The notes under the pieces were generated by a model. The model saw only the letters and a list, made by a program, of their open reading frames with translations. It ran no database searches and was not told the DNA's origin. A program made the translations under genes and the position numbers. Below, one piece after another: positions 36,102 through 44,408 of a stretch of DNA of 64,000 nucleotides. The first letter of the stretch is position 1. The number at the start of each line of letters is the position of its first letter. Origin of the DNA: Spirulina major PCC 6313 (GTDB lineage: Bacteria; Cyanobacteriota; Cyanobacteriia; Cyanobacteriales; Spirulinaceae); the NCBI RefSeq assembly GCF_001890765.1, contig NZ_KV878783.1, forward strand, positions 4,430,771 through 4,494,770. Reading direction: 5' to 3'.

Positions 36102-36251
36102 GGGAGCATCCTGCTCCCTGTTTTATCTAAAATTCCAGCGGGCAATTTTATCTAAATTCCAGCGGGCAATTTTATCTAAATCCCAGCGGGCAATTTTATC
36201 TAAAATCCCAGCGGGCAATTTTATCTAAATCCCAGCGGGCAAGATGCCCGC
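36102..36251. repeat. Five tandem 24/25-bp repeats between two hairpins
   Basis: 36121-36242 holds five direct units of TTTTATCTAAAT(T/C)CCAGCGGGCAA, 24 or 25 bp each, without spacers. On the left is a hairpin GGGAGCA-TCC-TGCTCCC (36102-36118); the last unit merges into GCGGGCA-AGA-TGCCCGC (36235-36251). The rest of the 666-bp gap (35851-36516) holds the antiporter terminator and no gene I can support. Not a CRISPR: there is no unique spacer between units. Confidence 0.9.
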
Positions 36252-36516
36252 ACTACAGAAAATAGATTGTGATCGAATGTGTTGGGGTTCGCGATGACTC
36301 AACCCAACCGACGACATGAGCCGGGTTTCAACCTAAATCTGGTTTTTTGTCCTGTACTCAGCGCGATCGCGCATACCGCACAATTCACAAGGTCATACCG
36401 CGAAACATCGATAGGCTAGAGATATTTCCCTGGGTGACCCTCGCGTTCAGCGATCGCAAACCAGCATCCGGTTTGATCAGACCCAACCAACAAATGAGCA
36501 GAAATTGGAGAATTTT

Positions 36517-37143
36517 ATGATCGATCAAGCAACATTATTCACATATTTAGTGATCCTGCTGGGTTTTGTTTTTATTCCGGGGCCAGCGGTATTATTGACC
36601 TTAGCCCGTTCCACCAGTTCCGGAGTCCGAGTGGGCCTCGCCACTGGATTGGGCATTGCAGTGGGGGATGTTCTGCATACTGTCTTGGCTGTGGTCGGAG
36701 TCTCGGCGGTGATCCTCACCTCTGCCTTGATTTTCAGCGTCGTCAAATATTTAGGGGCAGCCTATTTGATCTATTTGGGAATCAAGGCCATCGGCACAAA
36801 AATTGACCCGAAATTACCCATCACAACCAATACGCTCGATGCCAAAACAGCATTTCGGCAAGCGGTTTTCTTGGAAGTTTTGAACCCAAAATCGGCGATG
36901 TTTTTCTTGGCGTTTTTACCGCAATTCGTGAACCCGGAGAATGGTTTTATTGCCGTTCAACTCCTCACGCTCGGCTTGCTCTTTGTGTTGATGGGCCTGT
37001 TTAGCACCGCCACGGTCGCCTTCAGTGCGGGTCATGTGGGGACGTTTCTGCGCCGGAATCCAGTCGTCATGCGTTGGCAAAATAAAACGGTGGGGGGTAT
37101 CTATTGTGGTCTGGGCATTCGGCTGGCGTTACAGGAACAATAA
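36517..37143 (+). CDS. LysE/RhtB-family amino acid exporter
   Basis: 208 residues from the ATG at 36517 with GGAG 8 bp upstream. The family motif FIPGPAVLLTLARSTSSGVRVGLATGLG-type segment is at residues 18-45, and six hydrophobic segments are visible. LEVLNPKSAMFFLAFLPQF near residue 125 is also typical. It exports amino acids or homoserine lactone-like compounds. Confidence 0.87.
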   Translation: MIDQATLFTYLVILLGFVFIPGPAVLLTLARSTSSGVRVGLATGLGIAVGDVLHTVLAVVGVSAVILTSALIFSVVKYLGAAYLIYLGIKAIGTKIDPKLPITTNTLDAKTAFRQAVFLEVLNPKSAMFFLAFLPQFVNPENGFIAVQLLTLGLLFVLMGLFSTATVAFSAGHVGTFLRRNPVVMRWQNKTVGGIYCGLGIRLALQEQ

Positions 37144-37176
37144 CGGTCGTTTTTGCTCTGACGTTGCCGTCTAATC

Positions 37177-37196
37177 GGGTGGGCAACGGCCCACCC
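37177..37196. terminator. Hairpin resembling the icd terminator
   Basis: GGGTGGGC-AACG-GCCCACCC, 8-bp stem. It occupies the same position relative to the duplicated icd end (37207) as the palindrome at 38508 does relative to the true icd end, so it is probably its diverged copy. It may also end the LysE transcript. Confidence 0.55.
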
Positions 37197-37206
37197 TGTG
37201 TTAATG

Positions 37207-37321
37207 AGGCAGTTAGAAACCGTCGATGATCGCTTGGGCGAATTCGGAGCATTTCAAGGGTTCGACGGGGGGGGTCAGCATCCGGGCGAGGTCGTAGGTG
37301 ACTTTTTGGGAGGCGATCGCA
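37207..37321. repeat. 115-bp direct repeat, copy of icd 3' end (left)
   Basis: Identical over 115 bp to 38541-38655, which is the last part of icd including its stop codon. Here it is an orphan fragment with no gene body attached. It ends in a HIP1 site plus A. Together with the right copy it brackets the two nuclease genes. Confidence 0.95.
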
Positions 37322-37379
37322 GCATTCGTCTGAGTTAAAAAGCCGATAAAATAACTCATATCTACCCATTACCAGTACG

Positions 37380-37784
37380 TTGACGAGATTTGAGTTCATA
37401 GTGGATGGGCCACCTGTATCGCAACAGACTCGTAGGCGTGAGCGCCTTAGAGAGTGGCAAGGAGTGGTACGACAGGAGGCAGAAAAATATTGGCCACCAG
37501 GACAAAAAGTGGCTACACGTTCAATGATGCTACAAATAACCTACTTCTATGATACTGGTGCAATCGATGTGGACAATATCATCAAGCCGATCCAGGATGC
37601 CATAATTGGATTAGCCTACATTGACGATGATCAAGTCACTGATGTTCTCGCCAGGAAGCGGAACTTATCGGGTAACTTTAAAGTAAAAAATATGACCGTA
37701 ACCTTAGCAGAAGGCTTTTCTCGTGGCAACGAATTTCTGCACATTATTGTCGCTGATGCTCCTGACCAAGAGGTATTGATCTGA
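37380..37784 (+). CDS. RusA-family Holliday junction endonuclease
   Basis: 134 residues, starting at a TTG (37380), which gives the family N-terminus FEFIVDGPPVSQQTRR. The catalytic acidic cluster is clear: DTGAIDVDNIIKPIQDAI and GLAYIDDDQVTDV, matching the D-x-D-N-x2-K-x3-D plus DD pattern of RusA. RusA resolves Holliday junctions and is usually phage- or island-borne. The last base overlaps the ATG of the next gene, so the pair is coupled. It lies inside the icd-repeat-bounded segment. Confidence 0.82.
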   Translation: MTRFEFIVDGPPVSQQTRRRERLREWQGVVRQEAEKYWPPGQKVATRSMMLQITYFYDTGAIDVDNIIKPIQDAIIGLAYIDDDQVTDVLARKRNLSGNFKVKNMTVTLAEGFSRGNEFLHIIVADAPDQEVLI

Positions 37785-38464
37785 TGGTAACTTCAAGTGA
37801 GATCTTAGAAAGAAAGCAATTACTGAAACTAGCAGAAGAATATCGTAATCAGGGTTATGAGGTTTCTTTTCATCCAAATCCTGAAGACTTACCTGATTTT
37901 CTTGGGAATTATCGCCCTGATATGATAGCGCGCAGGGGAGATGAATCCGTAGTCATTGAGGTGAAGTCACGACGTTCACTGGACTTTTCCTCTCGACAAC
38001 AACTGCGAACTTTAGCCCAATCTGTAGAGCAGCATTCCGGTTGGCGATTTGAATTCGTGATGACTAATCCAGAGGATGCTGTCTATTTTCCCGCAGCTGA
38101 ACACTCTCTTCAGCAAGATGAAATAACAACAAGACTCTCAAGAGCAAGGCAACTGACAACACAACATCCAGAGTCAGCGATCCTTTATGCTTGGTCTCTT
38201 GTTGAGGCAACCTTAAGGCTTGTGACGGAATATGAGGGGCTGAGTTTGCAAAGACTGGATTCGCTTTATTTGGTGAAACAGTTAGTCACTGAAGGTGTGA
38301 TTTCTCGACCTGAGTATCAGTTATTGATGAATGCCCGTTCATTACGGAATATAGTTGCTCATGGCTTTAAAACAGCTCAATTGACGCAAGAGTCTGTATC
38401 TGAGCTGATCGATATGACAGAGCAACTATTGAATGCTTTGCACTCAAACACAGCGGCAAACTAA
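37784..38464 (+). CDS. PD-(D/E)XK nuclease-like protein with HEPN-like C-terminus
   Basis: 226 residues in two parts. Residues 15-105 carry a restriction-endonuclease-type core: D46 in YRPDMIARR and E59-V-K61 in VVIEVKSRR, the order expected for PD-(D/E)XK and close to the archaeal Holliday-resolvase-like (AHJR) group. Residues 115-222 are all-helical and contain R188-N-I-V-A-H193, an R-x4-H motif as in HEPN ribonucleases. The function of this fusion is not known to me. It follows the RusA gene with a 1-bp overlap. Confidence 0.7.
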   Translation: MVTSSEILERKQLLKLAEEYRNQGYEVSFHPNPEDLPDFLGNYRPDMIARRGDESVVIEVKSRRSLDFSSRQQLRTLAQSVEQHSGWRFEFVMTNPEDAVYFPAAEHSLQQDEITTRLSRARQLTTQHPESAILYAWSLVEATLRLVTEYEGLSLQRLDSLYLVKQLVTEGVISRPEYQLLMNARSLRNIVAHGFKTAQLTQESVSELIDMTEQLLNALHSNTAAN

Positions 38465-38507
38465 TAACTCAAATGCAGCAGACAGTTGCAAGTTATGAAG
38501 AGAATTT

Positions 38508-38533
38508 GGAGGGTGGGCGATCGCCCACCCTCC
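38508..38533. terminator. 26-bp perfect palindrome, bidirectional terminator
   Basis: Perfect palindrome with half-site GGAGGGTGGGCGA, lying between convergent genes (the nuclease pair on the left, icd on the right), 14 bp past the icd stop. Its centre is a HIP1-like GGCGATCGCC. AT-rich flanks (AATTT, ATTTGTT) on both sides fit termination in both directions. Confidence 0.75.
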
Positions 38534-38540
38534 ATTTGTT

Positions 38541-38655
38541 AGGCAGTTAGAAACCGTCGATGATCGCTTGGGCGAATTCGGAGCATTTCAAGGGTTCGAC
38601 GGGGGGGGTCAGCATCCGGGCGAGGTCGTAGGTGACTTTTTGGGAGGCGATCGCA
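38541..38655. repeat. 115-bp direct repeat, right copy inside icd
   Basis: Last 109 bp of icd plus 6 bp beyond the stop; identical to 37207-37321. See the left copy. Confidence 0.95.
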
Positions 38656-39965
38656 TCCCCTAAGCCCTGCTTAATTAAGTCTGCGGCCTCTTGCCAGCCC
38701 ATGAACTCCAGCATCATCACCCCAGAGAGAATCACCGAACCGGGGTTAATCCGATCCAAGCCGGCGTGTTTCGGTGCGGTGCCGTGGGTGGCTTCAAAGA
38801 TGGCGCAGGTGTCGCCAATATTCGCCCCTGGGCCCATCCCAAGACCGCCCACGATCGCAGCGGCGGCATCGGATAGATAATCCCCGTTGAGGTTCATCGT
38901 GGCGAGGATGGAATATTCATCGGGGCGGGTTTGGATCTGTTGGAAGATGCTGTCAGCGATGCGATCGTTCACCATCACCTTCTCTTTCCACTGGCCATCG
39001 CCGTGGCTGTCCCAAATTGCTGCAAGGACAGATTTCACCTCTTCACAGATGACCTGTTGTTTTTCCGGGGTAAGAGAATCATAACCGGGGTCGATCTGGT
39101 GGGCGTTGGCTTCGATGGAAATATCGGGATTCGCTTCTTTGTTGCTCAAAATCCAGGATTCCCGTTCCGTGACGCATTGGTCGCGAAACTCCGTCGTGGC
39201 CAATTCATAACCCCAATCCCGAAACGCCCCTTCGGTGTATTTCATGATGTTGCCCTTGTGGACGAGGGTCACCTGTTGTTTGGCGGGGGGCAGACGCAGG
39301 GCGTGGAGGATGGCGCGGCGCACGAGGCGCTGGGTGCCGGTTTTACTGATCGGTTTAATCCCAATCCCGGCATCGAGGGGAATTTGTTTTTTGCCATGTT
39401 CGGGGGTGGCGGGGATCAGGTCGTCGTTGAGGTAGGCGATCAGTTTTTGGGCGATCGCACTGCCTTCGCGCCATTCAATGCCGAGATAAATATCTTCGGT
39501 GTTTTCCCGATAGACGATGATGTCGAGTTTTTCGGGGGTTTTGTGGGGGGACGGTGTGCCGGGGTAGTAGCGACAGGGACGGACGCAGGCGTAGAGGTCG
39601 TTGATCTGCCGCAGGGCGACGTTGAGGGAGCGAATCCCGCCGCCGACGGGGGTGGTGAGGGGGCCTTTGATCGCGATCCCGTAGTCTTTGATGGCGGTGA
39701 GGGTATCTTCGGGCAGGTATTGATAGGTGCCGTAGAGGTCACAGGCTTCATCGCCGGCGTAGACTTTGAACCAGTGGATTTTGCGATCGCCCCCATAGGC
39801 ATGGGCCACCGCTGCATCAATGACTTTTTCCGTGGCGGGCCAAATATCGACCCCCGTGCCATCGCCACGAATAAAGGGGATAATCGGATCATTCGGCACA
39901 ATCGGGTTGCCGTTTTCAAATGTGATGGGCGTGCCAACAGTCGGGGGAGTGATTTTTTCGTACAT
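38547..39965 (-). CDS. icd: NADP-dependent isocitrate dehydrogenase
   Basis: 472 residues. The substrate motif [12 protein letters not shown], phosphate-site region [18 protein letters not shown] and cofactor-side [15 protein letters not shown] are intact. It makes 2-oxoglutarate, the carbon skeleton for ammonium assimilation and the signal sensed by NtcA/PII, linking it to glnA in this window. The 3' end is the site of the duplicated 115-bp repeat. I found no GTA-N8-TAC box upstream. Confidence 0.95.
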   Translation of the reverse strand: MYEKITPPTVGTPITFENGNPIVPNDPIIPFIRGDGTGVDIWPATEKVIDAAVAHAYGGDRKIHWFKVYAGDEACDLYGTYQYLPEDTLTAIKDYGIAIKGPLTTPVGGGIRSLNVALRQINDLYACVRPCRYYPGTPSPHKTPEKLDIIVYRENTEDIYLGIEWREGSAIAQKLIAYLNDDLIPATPEHGKKQIPLDAGIGIKPISKTGTQRLVRRAILHALRLPPAKQQVTLVHKGNIMKYTEGAFRDWGYELATTEFRDQCVTERESWILSNKEANPDISIEANAHQIDPGYDSLTPEKQQVICEEVKSVLAAIWDSHGDGQWKEKVMVNDRIADSIFQQIQTRPDEYSILATMNLNGDYLSDAAAAIVGGLGMGPGANIGDTCAIFEATHGTAPKHAGLDRINPGSVILSGVMMLEFMGWQEAADLIKQGLGDAIASQKVTYDLARMLTPPVEPLKCSEFAQAIIDGF

Positions 39966-40272
39966 AACCCTAAAAACTTTGGATTCAGGTTGCGGCTCGG
40001 TGAGCCTGGGCTGATTGTCCCGAAGCTCTCATTAAAACGCTGAATCCAGGATTACGCAACTGAAAACCTTAGGCTGAATTTAAGAATTCCACCGGACTCA
40101 ATCCTAGATAAGACTCGTTCACATCTTGCATAATCTGCCCGAATCATGAAACTCTGGCCAGATAAAATACGTCTGTTGGCCGTTAGGTGCGCCTGTGGTG
40201 CTCTGAACGTCTCTAGTTCCATCCATCTAAGCCCGAATCCTTCCCCCTGAAAGAGTTGAGTACTTGCCCCCT
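39966..40272. other. Divergent intergenic region icd / response regulator
   Basis: 307 bp between divergent starts. It contains a spaced inverted pair GGATTCAG (about 39980) and CTGAATCC (about 40042) and otherwise no recognisable signal. Promoters for both genes must lie here. Confidence 0.45.
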
Positions 40273-40959
40273 ATGAAACGAATTCTCTTGGTTGATGATG
40301 ACCACACGCTCCGCAACAACCTCAAAGACTATCTTGAGGAGGTGGGCTATCAAGTGGAGGGGGTGAGCGAACCTCAAGCGGCGATCGCGCTGCTGGAGAA
40401 AACCCCGCCGGACTTGATTATTTCCGATGTGATGATGCCGGCCATGAATGGCTTAGAGTTTTGTCGGCAGGTGCGGGCGATTCCGTCGGGGCAGTTGATT
40501 CCGTTTATTTTCCTGTCGGGTAAAAACGAACTCGAAGATCGGATTCGCGGCCATGAGATGGGGGCGGATGACTACATGACGAAGCCCTTTGTGCTGCGAG
40601 AATTGCTGGTGAAAATTGAGGCGCAACTGGAGCGATCGCGCCGCATCCACAGTGAAATTGTCCGGATGATGCAACAAATGAGCGGCACAGCGGGCATTCA
40701 TTCCACCTCCCTCGGCATTGAAACCACTACGCCCCCGGAACCTCTCCCCCTCACCCCCGCTGAAGAGCGGGTTTTTTGGGAAGTGATCCAGGGCTTCACC
40801 AATAAACAAATCAGCGATCGCCTTTTCATCTCCCCCCGCACCGTCCAAAGCCACCTGAGCAACATCCTCAGCAAGCTCAACCTGGAAAACCGCGCCCAAC
40901 TGGTAAGATTTGCTTACGAACAGGGGCATCGCGCCCCCCAGACAAACTCAGAATCCTAA
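40273..40959 (+). CDS. NarL/LuxR-type response regulator (Ycf29-like)
   Basis: 228 residues from the ATG at 40273. Receiver domain: acidic pocket VDDD (residues 7-10), phosphoacceptor D52 in IISDVMMP and the lysine in DDYMTKPF. C-terminal LuxR helix-turn-helix: TPAEERVFWEVIQGFTNKQI and PRTVQSHLSNILSKL. Layout matches the Ycf29/TctD-like regulators of cyanobacteria and red-algal plastids. No histidine kinase is adjacent. The following gene starts 16 bp downstream. Confidence 0.87.
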   Translation: MKRILLVDDDHTLRNNLKDYLEEVGYQVEGVSEPQAAIALLEKTPPDLIISDVMMPAMNGLEFCRQVRAIPSGQLIPFIFLSGKNELEDRIRGHEMGADDYMTKPFVLRELLVKIEAQLERSRRIHSEIVRMMQQMSGTAGIHSTSLGIETTTPPEPLPLTPAEERVFWEVIQGFTNKQISDRLFISPRTVQSHLSNILSKLNLENRAQLVRFAYEQGHRAPQTNSES

Positions 40960-40975
40960 GCCCGTCCTGCCCGGA

Positions 40976-41476
40976 ATGTCATCACTTTATACGCTAGATC
41001 GGCTCCAAGCTGCGATCGCCACCCACCCCGATCACTGGCGGCCGTTGGTCTTCACCAACGGCTGTTTTGATCTCCTCCATGTGGGCCATCTCCGCTACCT
41101 CACCGCCGCCAAAACCCACGGCAAACGCCTTGTGGTCGGCCTGAATAGCGATCGCTCCGTTGCCCAACTCAAGCCCCCCCAACCCGGCCAACCTCCCCGC
41201 CCGATCATTCCCGAACAGCAACGCGCCGAACTCCTCGCCGGACTCAAACCCGTCGATGCTGTCATCCTCTTTTCCGAACTCCGCGCCACCCCCTTGATCA
41301 ACGCCCTCCAACCCGATATCTACGTCAAAGGCGGCGACTACACCCCCGCCACCCTCCCCGAATATCCCGACGTGATCGCCTACGGGGGGCGCGTTGCACT
41401 GATCCAAGTCGAAATTCCCACCTCCACCACCGGGATTATTCAGCGCATCCGAGGGACAGGGCAAGATACAATCTAG
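40976..41476 (+). CDS. RfaE2/HldE-type heptose-1-phosphate adenylyltransferase-like protein
   Basis: 166 residues from the ATG at 40976, chosen because it avoids overlap with the preceding gene and has CCCGGA upstream. The nucleotidyltransferase site VFTNGCFDLLHVGHLRYL and GLNSDRSVAQLK, plus the C-terminal STTGIIQRIRG, match the cytidylyltransferase-like domain of RfaE. It would activate a sugar phosphate with ATP for surface glycan synthesis. The real substrate may differ in cyanobacteria. Confidence 0.82.
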   Translation: MSSLYTLDRLQAAIATHPDHWRPLVFTNGCFDLLHVGHLRYLTAAKTHGKRLVVGLNSDRSVAQLKPPQPGQPPRPIIPEQQRAELLAGLKPVDAVILFSELRATPLINALQPDIYVKGGDYTPATLPEYPDVIAYGGRVALIQVEIPTSTTGIIQRIRGTGQDTI

Positions 41477-41500
41477 AACGGGACAGCAAAAAAACGTTAC

Positions 41501-42235
41501 ATGAGCGACCAGAACAGCACCGCCTTACCCCCCAATCCTGACGAACTCGCCGCCGAACTAGAGCAAGCCTTCACCACTGGCACGCTCAAAACTCAACTTG
41601 CCACGGTGGATCGCCTCACGGCTACGGGTGAAGAGGGTTTAAACGCGCTACAGACCTACCTCCTCGATAGTGAAGACAGCCCCCCCACCCCGGCACGGGG
41701 CAAGATCTACCAACGCTTGATCCAGGCGGAGAATGGTGCGATCGCAACCCTCCTCGAAGCCACCTATCCCGACGGCATCGTCACCCCCCAATCCGAGCGC
41801 GATGTAGACTATCAAACCCTCCAAGATGCCCTGATCGTCCAAGACTACCTCACCGCCGATCGCCTCTCGATCCAACTCCTCTGCGAACTCGTTGGCCCCG
41901 CCGCCGTCCAGCGCAAATGGCTCTACTTCTCAGAAGTGGATAAAATCCCCATCCCCGACTTCCAAACCCTGGATCTCCTCTGGCAAACCTATTCCGAGGG
42001 CAAATTCGGCTTTTCCGTCCAGCGCAAACTGTGGCTCAGCCTCGGCAAAAACTTCACCAAACTCTGGGAGCGCATCGGCTGGCGACAGGACAACAACTGG
42101 ACGCGCTACCCCAACAGCTTCACCTGGAATCTCACCGCCCCCCAAGGCCATCTCCCCCTTTCCAACCAACTCCGGGGTGTCCGCACCTTCGAGGCGATCT
42201 TGAATCACCCCGCCTGGCAAACCTCCGCCCCCTAA
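41501..42235 (+). CDS. gun4: GUN4 tetrapyrrole-binding regulator
   Basis: 244 residues, near the length of Synechocystis Gun4. An N-terminal helical bundle (about 1-85) precedes the GUN4 core (about 90-235) with YQTLQDALIVQDYLTADRL, FPSSANC-free core strands, GKFGFSVQRKLWLSLGKN and WNLTAPQGHLPLSNQLRG. Gun4 binds protoporphyrin IX and Mg-protoporphyrin and stimulates magnesium chelatase in chlorophyll synthesis. It starts 24 bp after the previous gene. Confidence 0.9.
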   Translation: MSDQNSTALPPNPDELAAELEQAFTTGTLKTQLATVDRLTATGEEGLNALQTYLLDSEDSPPTPARGKIYQRLIQAENGAIATLLEATYPDGIVTPQSERDVDYQTLQDALIVQDYLTADRLSIQLLCELVGPAAVQRKWLYFSEVDKIPIPDFQTLDLLWQTYSEGKFGFSVQRKLWLSLGKNFTKLWERIGWRQDNNWTRYPNSFTWNLTAPQGHLPLSNQLRGVRTFEAILNHPAWQTSAP

Positions 42236-42344
42236 ACTCCTCCCGTTCACACCATCGAGTGATCATGAATGCAAAAACAAAAACCCCTCCCCGCGATCGC
42301 TCCCGATAAAAGCATTGTCCTGTTGTTGTCATTTTTGTAGTTTC

Positions 42345-43058
42345 ATGATTCGTTGCATTATTACCGACATTGAAGGCACAACCACATCGATTAGTTTTGT
42401 CTTTGATGTGTTGTTTCCCTACTTCCGATCGCACCTGCCCACCCTCGTCAATCGCACCCAAGAGCCGGAAATTGCTGCGGTTTTAGCAGAGGTGAAGGCG
42501 ATCGTTAAAACCGAAGAAGGGCGAGAGATTGACGATCGCGCCGCCCTTGAACAGTTGGATGGGTGGGCGAAGTGCGATCGCAAAATTGCCCCCCTCAAAA
42601 CCCTCCAAGGCATCCTCTGGGCCGAAGGCTTCCACAGCGGCGCATTCCAAGGCCATATCTATGACGACGTGCCCGCCAACCTCAAGGAATGGCACAGCCA
42701 AGATATTCAACTGGGCATCTATTCATCCGGCTCTGTCGGGGCGCAAAAATTATTGTTTGGCTATTCCCAATGGGGGGATTTAACGCCCTATTTTAGTCAT
42801 TATTTTGACCTGGCCGTGGGGGGTAAACGGGAAACGGGGTCCTATCAAGCGATCGCCGCTGCGGTGCAATGTTTACCCGACGCGATCCTCTTCCTCTCCG
42901 ATGTGGAAGCCGAACTCGATGCAGCGGCAGCAGCAGGCTTGCACACCCTACAATTAGTGCGCCCTGGAACCGCTGCAAGTTCCCGCCACGCCACCGTTAA
43001 CAATTTTGACGAAATCACCGCCCAACTCCCCACCCTCGGCCTTGAACAAGGGGCTTAA
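42345..43058 (+). CDS. mtnC: Acireductone synthase (enolase-phosphatase E1)
   Basis: 237 residues from the ATG at 42345. The HAD motif I is IITDIEGTTTSISFVF, motif II is YSSGSVGAQKLLFGY and motif III/IV are KRETGSYQ and FLSDVEAELDAA. It carries out enolisation and dephosphorylation in the methionine salvage pathway. No other mtn gene is adjacent. Confidence 0.92.
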   Translation: MIRCIITDIEGTTTSISFVFDVLFPYFRSHLPTLVNRTQEPEIAAVLAEVKAIVKTEEGREIDDRAALEQLDGWAKCDRKIAPLKTLQGILWAEGFHSGAFQGHIYDDVPANLKEWHSQDIQLGIYSSGSVGAQKLLFGYSQWGDLTPYFSHYFDLAVGGKRETGSYQAIAAAVQCLPDAILFLSDVEAELDAAAAAGLHTLQLVRPGTAASSRHATVNNFDEITAQLPTLGLEQGA

Positions 43059-43083
43059 GCCCCTTGCCTCATCGGTGTAAAAC

Positions 43084-43881
43084 TTAGTCAATATTGATCG
43101 AGTGGGGCGTATCCGTGGCGAAATCAGCACCGCTACCGCTCAGGGGTTGGCGGAAATCGGCATAGAGGCGATCGCGCCACGCAAAAAACGGTTCATAGGC
43201 CGGATTGTCCGCCAGACCCGGAATCCCATTTCCCTTTAACTGTGCCGGAATATCCAGATAATTCCCCTCTGGATATTTCAAAATCACACTCAACCCCGCC
43301 ACCGCAAAATCCGCCAACGTCGGCAAATCCCCCAGCAAATAGGGCGAATCACTCAACATCAAGCACAGGGCTTCGAGGTCTTGTTTCAAACTCGCTTCGG
43401 CAGACTTCATCGCATCGCCTCCCATCCCCACACCAGCCCCCAGCACATCCAAAACATTCCCCGGCATTGCCCCCACCATGGTTTTGACAATATCCGGCAC
43501 ATCCGGCGGCAAAAACGAGGTGCGAAACGCTTGATTCTTATTCAACGCCCCGATCAAGGCCTTGCGCCCTTTCGTACCCATGGACTCATCCGCCCATTCT
43601 TCGAGAGCCAAGCAAAATCCTTTTTTCTTCGGAGTTGTGGGAATGATCGGCTTGTCAGGATACTTGCGTTCAAGGTAAAGGGCGATTTCCGTGGAATCGG
43701 GAATGTAGGTATCGCCATCTTTCAAGACGGGAACTTGGCGCTGGCCGGACTTTTGGAAGAGTTCGAGTTGACCCATGCCCGGCGTGACCTCGATTTTGCG
43801 ATAGTCGAGGCCTTTGTAATCTAAGATCAGCCGAACTTTTTCAGAATAGTGAGAGAGTTCAAATTGGTATAACTCCAGCAT
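43084..43881 (-). CDS. Glutathione S-transferase family protein
   Basis: 265 residues from the ATG at 43881. A thioredoxin-like N-domain (LELYQFELSHYSEKVRLILDY, then QRQVPVLKDGDTYIPDSTEIA with the cis-Pro and Ser-glutathione contacts) is followed by a helical C-domain with PYLLGDLPTLADFAVAGL. The SHYSEKV start replaces the usual catalytic region; relatives act in detoxification or as reductases. It is convergent with mtnC. Confidence 0.85.
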   Translation of the reverse strand: MLELYQFELSHYSEKVRLILDYKGLDYRKIEVTPGMGQLELFQKSGQRQVPVLKDGDTYIPDSTEIALYLERKYPDKPIIPTTPKKKGFCLALEEWADESMGTKGRKALIGALNKNQAFRTSFLPPDVPDIVKTMVGAMPGNVLDVLGAGVGMGGDAMKSAEASLKQDLEALCLMLSDSPYLLGDLPTLADFAVAGLSVILKYPEGNYLDIPAQLKGNGIPGLADNPAYEPFFAWRDRLYADFRQPLSGSGADFATDTPHSINID

Positions 43882-44408
43882 GGACAAGCCTCCTAGTATT
43901 TCGGCCTATTCAGTATAGAGTATGTGTCGAGGTACAGGGGATGGGGAAAAGGATTAATTTAGCCCATCGGCATAACATAGACATAGCCGTCTCTATAGAT
44001 TTTCTTCGCACTCTTGACATACTGTGTCAAATAATTACGCAGTGCAATGATCTCCTGCAACCCAGAAAACTGAGGTGAAATATCATTATCTAGTAGTTTT
44101 TCTGATGACAGACTCAAATTGAATTTTTTAAGGTAGCGCACCAGATCTTCACATAGTTTTTCAAGGGCAGTCTGATCTAAATCTTTCGCTTGACAAATAT
44201 ACACTTCCCCCGATAAGCCCCGCAAATAATTCGTCGCATTATCTGGGTTCTGTTCAACTAAGCCCATCATCTTAAACGATTGGATAAATTCTTCAAAGCT
44301 CGTAATCAGATCCGGCACAGAAATTGAAATGGGATTTTCTAGTAAGCTCTCTGGATCATAAATCACGTTTTCTTGATCATCTTTCTGGAGATTGATTGAA
44401 AAACTGAG

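Noticed and set aside
36121-36242. Candidate CRISPR array
   Set aside because: Units follow each other without spacers and there are no cas genes.
38931-40043. 370-codon plus-strand open frame opposite icd
   Set aside because: Gly/Val/Asp-rich shadow of the icd codons, no family match; icd is certain.
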